From NCBI RefSeq assembly GCF_963169125.1, contig NC_084795.1, positions 145,861,766 through 145,925,765 of the forward strand: DNA of 64,000 nucleotides. Direction: 5' to 3'. The stretch comes from Humulus lupulus. Its lineage: Eukaryota > Streptophyta > Magnoliopsida > Rosales > Cannabaceae. The notes below the pieces were generated by a model. It saw nothing but the letters and a program-made list of their open reading frames with translations. It ran no database searches and was not told where the DNA came from. Both the position numbers and the translations under genes were made by a program. Numbering within the stretch: position 1 is the first letter of the stretch; each line of letters starts with the position of its first letter. Shown piece after piece: positions 58,258-64,000 of the stretch.

Positions 58258-60422
58258 TCATTGGTAGTACTTGCGCAGGTGTTCTCCATTCCAGTAGCGT
58301 GGAACGAGATCTCCATTTAAGCGTACAAGTTTATAGGTGCCCGGGTGAAGGACTTCTTCGATCTGGTACGGTCCTTCCTAGTTTGGTCTGAGTACTCCAG
58401 CAATGGGGTCGCGGGTATTCAAGAAAACTCGTCGTAGCACTAGATCTCCGACATTGAATTTTCTTTCTTTTACTTTTGAATTAAAGTACCGGGCGAATTT
58501 TTGCTGGTACGCAGCTACTCGGAGTTGGGCTTTTTCTCGTTTTTCTTCTATTAAGTCTAGGGACTCCATCATCAATTGGCTGTTCTGATCCTGGTCGTAT
58601 GTAATTCATTGATGCGAGGGCGGATCTAACTCGACTGGAAACATGGCTTCATATCCGTATGTTAAGGCAAACGGAGTATGACCTGTCGTTGTTCGGTGAG
58701 AAGTTCTATACGACCATAGGACTTCAGGTAGCTGTTCTGGCCATGCTCCTTTAGCGTCTTCAAGTATTTTCTTCAGGGTGTCCTTAAGCATTTTATTCAC
58801 TGCTTCGACTTGCCCGTTCGCTTGTGGATGAGCAACTAAAGAAAAGCTTTTGATAATCCTGTGTCTTTCGCAGAATTCGGTGAACAGATCACTGTCAAAT
58901 TGGGTGCCGTTGTCTAAGACAATTTTTCGAGGCAAACCATATCGGGAAACAATGTTCTTGATGACAAAGTCAAGAACTTTCTTGGTCGTTATGGTAGCGA
59001 GTGGTTCAGATTTGGCCCATTTAGTGAAGTAGTCAACTACTACGACTGCATACTTCACTCCACCTTTTCCCGTTGGTAGGGATCCAATCAAGTCTATTCC
59101 CCATATTGCAAAAGGCCAAGGACTCTGCATCTGTTTTAATTCATTTGGAGGTGCTCGTGGGATTTTGGAAAATCTTTGACACTTATCGCACTTCCGCACG
59201 TATTCCGCAGAGTCTTCGTTCATAGTTGGCCAGAAATAACCCTGCCTTAGAATCTTTTTCGCCAAACTTTTCCCCCCAGCATGATCTCCGCAAAAGCCTT
59301 CATGTACTTCCTTCATCAGTTCCTTAGCTTTCTCGGGCGTAATACATCTGAGCAGTGGCGTGGAATATCCCCTTTGATATAAAACACCATCGACCAGTAT
59401 ATATCTCGCGGCCTGCCTTTGAAGAGTTCTGGCTTTGTTCCTATTTGTCGGCAATGTACCGCTGGTCAGATACTCCAAGTATGGCGCCATCCATGTATCT
59501 TCCATCCGGATTTCCATGCTAGTCACATCTGTTCGTATGCTCGGCTCGCTCAGTCTTTCTACTGGCACAATGTTCAAAGTGTCAGCATCTTTCGCGCTTG
59601 CGAGTTTGGCTAAGGCATCTGCATTCGAATTCTGGTCTCGAGGTATCTGCTGGAGGGTATACTTCTGGAACTGTGCCAATAGATCTCTAGTTTTATTTAG
59701 GTAGGCTCCCATTTTGAGACCCCGTGCTTGATATTCCCCTAGAACTTGATTCACCACCAGCTGTGAATCGCTGTAAATATCGAGCACTTTTATATCCATG
59801 TCTTTTTCCAATCGTAATCCAACGAGGAGGGCCTCGTATTCTGCTTCATTGTTCGAGGCTACGAAGTCAAACCTAATGGCGCAGTGAAATCGATGCCCTT
59901 CTGGCGTTATCAATATCACTCCTGCTCCCGCGTGAGATTCGTTTGATGACCCATCCGTAAACAACTTCCATGAGGGAGCTTGATCATGAGGCTCAGGCGC
60001 ATTATATTTTTCGCATTGCTCGTCGTCTGGGAGTTCGGTAAACTCTGCAATGAGATCGGCCAAGACCTGTCCTTTACTGCTGCTCGCGATGAATACGTAA
60101 TATCGAATTGCCCTAGTTCGACTGCCCATTTTAATAGATGCCCAGCCGCTTCTGGTTTCTGGAGGACTTGCCGAAGGGGCTGGTCGGTTAAAACTGTGAT
60201 AGGATGGGCTTGGAAGTAAGGACATAGCTTCCTTGAGGCCAGGATTAAACAGTATGCTAACCTCTCGATGGGAGGATACCTCAGTTCTGCTCCGATTAGC
60301 TTCTTGCTTATATAGTAAACTGCCTTTTGCACGCCTTCTTCTTCTCGTACTAGGACCACACTAGCAGCAACTTCAGTGATCGCCAGGTAAATGAACAAAG
60401 TTTCTCCTTCGATAGGTTTCGA
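58258..60422 (-). pseudogene. Element G RNase H and integrase
   Basis: RNase H (T-D-G-S-S-N-E-S-H-A-G-A-G near 59945; A-D-A-L-A-K-L-A near 59610) and integrase are read leftward. The integrase zinc-binding H...H and C-D-K-C lie near 59310-59190. Core residues D (G-I-D-L-I-G), D (L-D-N-G-T-Q) and E (V-E-A-V-N-K) are all present at about 59095, 58910 and 58800. A frameshift near 60070 separates RT/RNase H fragments, another lies near 58607, and a TAG occurs near 58378. The reading ends Y-Y-Q with TGA at 58260-58258. Integrase itself is the best-preserved part of G. Confidence 0.88.
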
Positions 60423-61800
60423 TTAAATAGGAGGCTGTGCCATATGGGCTTTCAAGGCCTGAAAAGCTTGCTCGCAGTCTCCTGTCCATTCAAATTTCTT
60501 GTTGCCCCTAAGTAGATTGAAGAAAGGGACACACTTGTCCGTTGATTTGGAAATAAATCTACTTAGGGCCGCTATTCTCCCAGTCAAACTTTGTACATCC
60601 TTGATCTTTTCTGGCGATTTCATATTGATCGGGGCTTTTATCTTGTCGGGGTTGGCCTCAATTCCTCTTGAATTAACAATAAACCCCAAAAACTTCCCTG
60701 ATCCAACTCCGAAGGAACATTTGAGAGGATTTAGTTTCATCTGGTACTTGTTCAATACATCGAAACACTCTTGCAAATCCTTCACATGTCCTTCCGCCTT
60801 CTTCGACTTTACCAGCATGTCATCCATGTATACCTCCGTGTTTACGCCAATCAACTCTTTAAACATGTGGTTAACTAATCGCTGGTAAGTCGCACCTGCG
60901 TTTTTCAGTCCGAAGGGCATTACTTTATAACAGTATAATCCCGTATCGGTCCGAAAGCTGGTGTGATCCTCGTCAGGGGGATGCATGCTTATCTGATTGT
61001 ATCCCAAATATGCATCCATGAAAGAGAGGATCTCGTGTCCTGCAGTAGCATCGACCAACTGGTCGATCCTTGGGAGTGGGAAACAATCCTTCGGGCAGGC
61101 TTTATTGAGGTCTGTAAAATCCACACAGGTTCGCCACTTGCCATTAGGCTTGGGAACCAGTACTGGATTGGAGACCCACGATGGATAAAATGCCACCCTG
61201 ATGAACCCATTCTCCTTTAATCTCTCAACTTCTTCTTTTAAGGCTCTCGACCGATCCTTATCGAGAAGCCTTCTTTTCTGTTGCACGGGCGGAAAACTCT
61301 TGTCTATATTCAGGACATGGCTTATGACTGCAGGATCTATCCCAGCCATGTCTTTGTGCGACCAGGCAAAGACTTCCTGGTTCTTCCGCAAAAATTCCAC
61401 CAGTGCATGTTTCGTAGTGGGCTCTAAGTTTTTCCCGACCTTCACGACTCTGGTCGGGTCCTTCTCGTTAAGTTGGACCTCTTCCAGGTCCTCGATGGGC
61501 CCAACATTTTCCTCAAAATCCCAAGCGAGGATCTAAATCTCTATCCTCACTTTGGGCAACACCCTATTTGGTGACTCCTTCACCGGATTGGGCTTGTGTA
61601 TCAATTGCCATCTGCAACCTCTCAGAGGGAGTACTTTTTGACGTTCCCTTCTTCGCCTTTGTGATTGAGGCGTTGTAGCATTCCCTGGCTTCCCTCTGGT
61701 TTCCTAACACGCGTCCTACCCCTGCGTCTGTCAGGAATTTCATGGCTAAGTGCCATATGGAGGTCAACCAGTATGGGTCTTCCAATGATGGCATTGTACG
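60423..61800 (-). pseudogene. Element G reverse transcriptase
   Basis: An open frame at 61445-60423 covers the [39 protein letters not shown] and the catalytic Y-M-D-D near 60820. The region 61800-61564 holds the preceding linker in another frame. A stop at 60425-60423 (in place of the codon after P-P-I) ends it. It is highly similar in order to the RT of B and F. Confidence 0.88.
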
Positions 61801-62410
61801 CCGAGGGACAATCGACCACTATGAAAGTAGCGTGTAATGTCCTGGTAGCAGGCGTTGTACCTGCTGTCACTGGAAGTCTGATTGACCCTGCGGGGGCGAG
61901 TCCCTCGCCAGAGAAGCCGTATATTGTTTGGTTGCAAGGCTCCAAGTCCTTAACGGACAACTTCATGCGTTCCAGAGAAGATTTGTACAGGATGTGTTCA
62001 GTGAGCACTCTCTTCACCATCATATTGGCCATTTGGATGTCCACGACCAGCGGATCGGAGTGTGGGAACCGAACATGCTGGGCATCGCTATCAGAGAAGG
62101 TTATCTCGCCCTCTTCTGATCGAGCCTTTTTCGGCGCGCAGTCCTCCACAGCCATCATCTCGATATCCTGGTCGTGGCGCAGGGTCTGAGCATATCGTTC
62201 CCTGGCCTTGCCGCTGTTTCCCGCGAGGTGCGGGCCTCCGCAGATGGTTAATAGGGTGCCGGCTACGGGATCAGGCTGCAAAGGTGGCGAGCGTTGGCGT
62301 GTGGGCGCTTGCTCGTTGCCACCTGGAGCTTCTCGTTGGGAATTTCCCGAGGCCCGTACATATCTTCTCAAGTGTCCTTGTCTGATAAGGAACTCGATCT
62401 CATCCTTCAA
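61622..62410 (-). pseudogene. Element G gag C-terminus and protease lacking the active-site motif
   Basis: The frame includes L-K-D-E-I-E-F-L (gag end), I-C-G-G-P-H-L-A-G, F-S-D-S-D-A-Q-H-V-R-F-P and protease segments Y-K-S-S-L-E-R-M-K-L and A-Y-N-A-I-I-G-R-P. Where F has L-V-D-T-G-S-S-V-D-V, G reads L-T-E-H-I (near 62005), so the catalytic Asp-Thr-Gly is absent through a small in-frame deletion/replacement. A frameshift near 61750 ends the domain. A TAG near 62415 separates it from the knuckle N-E-C-N. Confidence 0.88.
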
Positions 62411-64000
62411 CTAGTTGCATTCATTGGTGTCATGTCCGTAGTCGTTGTGATAACGACAGAACTTGGTAGTGTCTCTCCTCGAAATATCCTTTCGAATGGG
62501 GGCAAGCTTCTTGTAAGGCACACAGGAACTCGTGGCCTGATATACCTCTCCCCGAGACTCAATAAGGGCAGTATAGTTAATGAACCGAGGTTCATAACGA
62601 TTACCCTTGGTCCTTTTGTTGTCAGAGGTGGAAGGCTCGTTGTGTGGCCGTTTTCCACCATTCTTGCCATTGCCGTTCCCGTTGCCTTTGTCGTTGCCGT
62701 TGGGCTTGGACCCATTGGCGGGCTCGGCTGTCTCCTTATCTTTGCCTGGGGCTTTCCTTCATTGGCGATGGCGTCTTCGAGCTTGATGTAGCGATCAGCT
62801 CGATCTAAGAATTCCTGGGTAGTTCTAACCCCATGCTTTCTGAGGCTCTCCCAGAGAGGGGTACGGCGCTTAACCCCTGCCGTTATGGCCATCATTTTGC
62901 CTTCATCACCCACCGTTTTTGCTCCGGCGGCTGCTCGCATAAAACGCTGAACGTAGTCTTTCAGCGATTCAACATTTTGCTGGCGTATCTCGACCAGCTG
63001 ATTTGCCTCGGTAGGGTGCACGCGACCCGCATAGAACTGCCCGTAAAAATCTTTCACGAACATTTCCCAGGAAATTATACTTGCAGGAGGGAATTTAAAA
63101 AAACCACTCCTGTGCAGCGTCAGAAAGTGTTGCAGGAAAGATCCTGCACCGAGCGTCTTCGGACACTTTCTGAATGTCCATTTGTATCTCAAACTTGTTG
63201 ACATGAGATACCGGGTCACCATACCCATCAAAGTTTGGAAGCGTAGGCATCTTAAACTTGCTAGGAGTTTCCGCCATGGCTATCCTCTGGATGAAAGGAG
63301 TACCTTTTCTCCTATCATGGTCGATATAAGATGTTCTTCCCCCGACCAGCTGCTGCACTGCCTGGTTGAGGGCATCTATCTGGGCCTGCACGGCGCTAGG
63401 AATCGCTAAGGCCTCTGCAGTTGGGGGGACATACTCGTCGTGCTGCTCGCGGCGATCGTTGAGTACATCTCTCAAGTCCTCATCCCTCCTCCGCTGCTCG
63501 CTAGCTCCGAGTCGGTTGAAGATGTTATTTTGTCTGGGCTGCCCCCCAGCGTCCCGTCTGTCGGGTTGGTCATCCTGAGGTAGCTGGCTTCTGCCTCCAC
63601 CCCTTTCTTCATTTCTCCGACCGGCATTCCCTCTGACTGAGTCGGCCTCATTATAACCATTGCCATCTCTGAATCTTGATTGGCTATGGTGGGATCGACT
63701 GTTCCCTCTGTTGCCTTCCCGGGCTGGAACCTCCCGAGCGTTAGAGGGTGGTCTGTGTTGGTCATTAGGTCCCCGTGCATTATCATGCCATGGGGGGCCT
63801 CGGACCGCAGAACCTAACTCTGAGTTCCTCCTGTTACCAGGAGGATGCTGTCCTCTGTTCGGAAGGTTTGGCTCATCGCCCCTATGGCGTCTAGGACTAT
63901 GAGACTGCTGCCCGGTCCTATTCTGCCTCTGCTGCGGGGGATTGCTGCGACCAGCCTGTGAGATAAGTTGTGCTTCAGTATCCCTTGGTGGGAAATCTTC
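62411..64000 (-). pseudogene. Element G gag (continues past the window edge)
   Basis: Reading leftward: an Arg/Gln-rich disordered N-terminal part (64000-63480) with stops, the start of the gag domain (F-K-M-P-T-L-P-N-F-D-G near 63240; A-Q-E-W-F-F near 63100), its second half after a frameshift (W-E-M-F-V-K-D-F-Y-G-Q-F near 63060), and the knuckle Y-G-H-D-T-N-E-C near 62430. A frameshift lies between about 62720 and 62440. It is homologous to C gag. Confidence 0.8.

Larger units (their letters stand above)
53425..64000 (-). mobile_element. Element G: Tat-lineage retrotransposon, 5' LTR outside the window
   Basis: The 3' LTR (53425-54027), polypurine tract, antisense aORF (+ strand, 54869-57528), conserved inverted repeat with G-run, and gag-pol (- strand, 58258 to the window edge) show the same layout as B. 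Coding parts carry stops and frameshifts, and the protease lacks its catalytic motif, so G is not autonomous. Its target-site duplication cannot be checked here (left flank ttgct). Confidence 0.9.

Noticed and set aside
1..64000. Host genes, tRNA genes, CRISPR arrays or bacterial operons
   Set aside because: No region outside the transposons is long enough or shows coding character, and the sequence is clearly plant heterochromatin-like DNA.

Overview
The window is plant nuclear DNA, most likely from a eudicot, made almost entirely of nested LTR retrotransposons. I see no host gene, tRNA gene or CRISPR array. The plant origin follows from the element families: Ty3/gypsy Tat lineage with antisense additional ORFs, Ty3/gypsy Tekay/Del chromoviruses with a tRNA-iMet primer site, a Cassandra TRIM carrying 5S rRNA-like sequence, and a long-TIR MITE. 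I do not name the species.

Layout, from outermost to innermost. Element F (Tat, + strand, old) runs from before position 1 to its 3' LTR at 51786-52697. Its gag-pol is at 1-4413, and an antisense gene (aORF) is at 7327-11795 with its promoter near 36990. F carries two solo LTRs (5382-6750 and 8573-10440) and two full insertions. Insertion A is a Tekay element at 12295-36449 (TSD gaaat). A is itself interrupted in its RT by B, a young Tat element on the - strand at 17236-31880 (TSD gttat). Insertion C is a pol-less Tat element at 37205-51462 (TSD tttag). C carries D, a Tekay element at 42236-49315, and D's 3' LTR position is occupied exactly by a Cassandra element (49316-50130). To the right of F lie a short unassigned flank with a foldback MITE (52806-53219) and element G (Tat, - strand, 53425 to beyond 64000).

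How the parts work together. B and G read gag-pol leftward from a 5' LTR on the right, and an aORF faces it on the + strand between pol and the 3' LTR. F has the mirror arrangement. Each of the three aORFs has its own TATA box, a leader exon, a 5' leader intron ending just before the ATG, and, in B and G, three further introns. All four Tat elements also share a small inverted repeat followed by a G-run (an internal copy of the polypurine tract) just after pol. It is kept even in C, which has lost pol and the aORF.

The observations most worth checking are the Tekay-Cassandra composite bounded by one target-site duplication, the internal hairpin plus polypurine tract, the inverted repeats enclosing the LTR TATA boxes with unrelated arm sequences in three families, and the spliced antisense gene. 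All positions, repeat counts and differences were read by eye, without alignment or database search.
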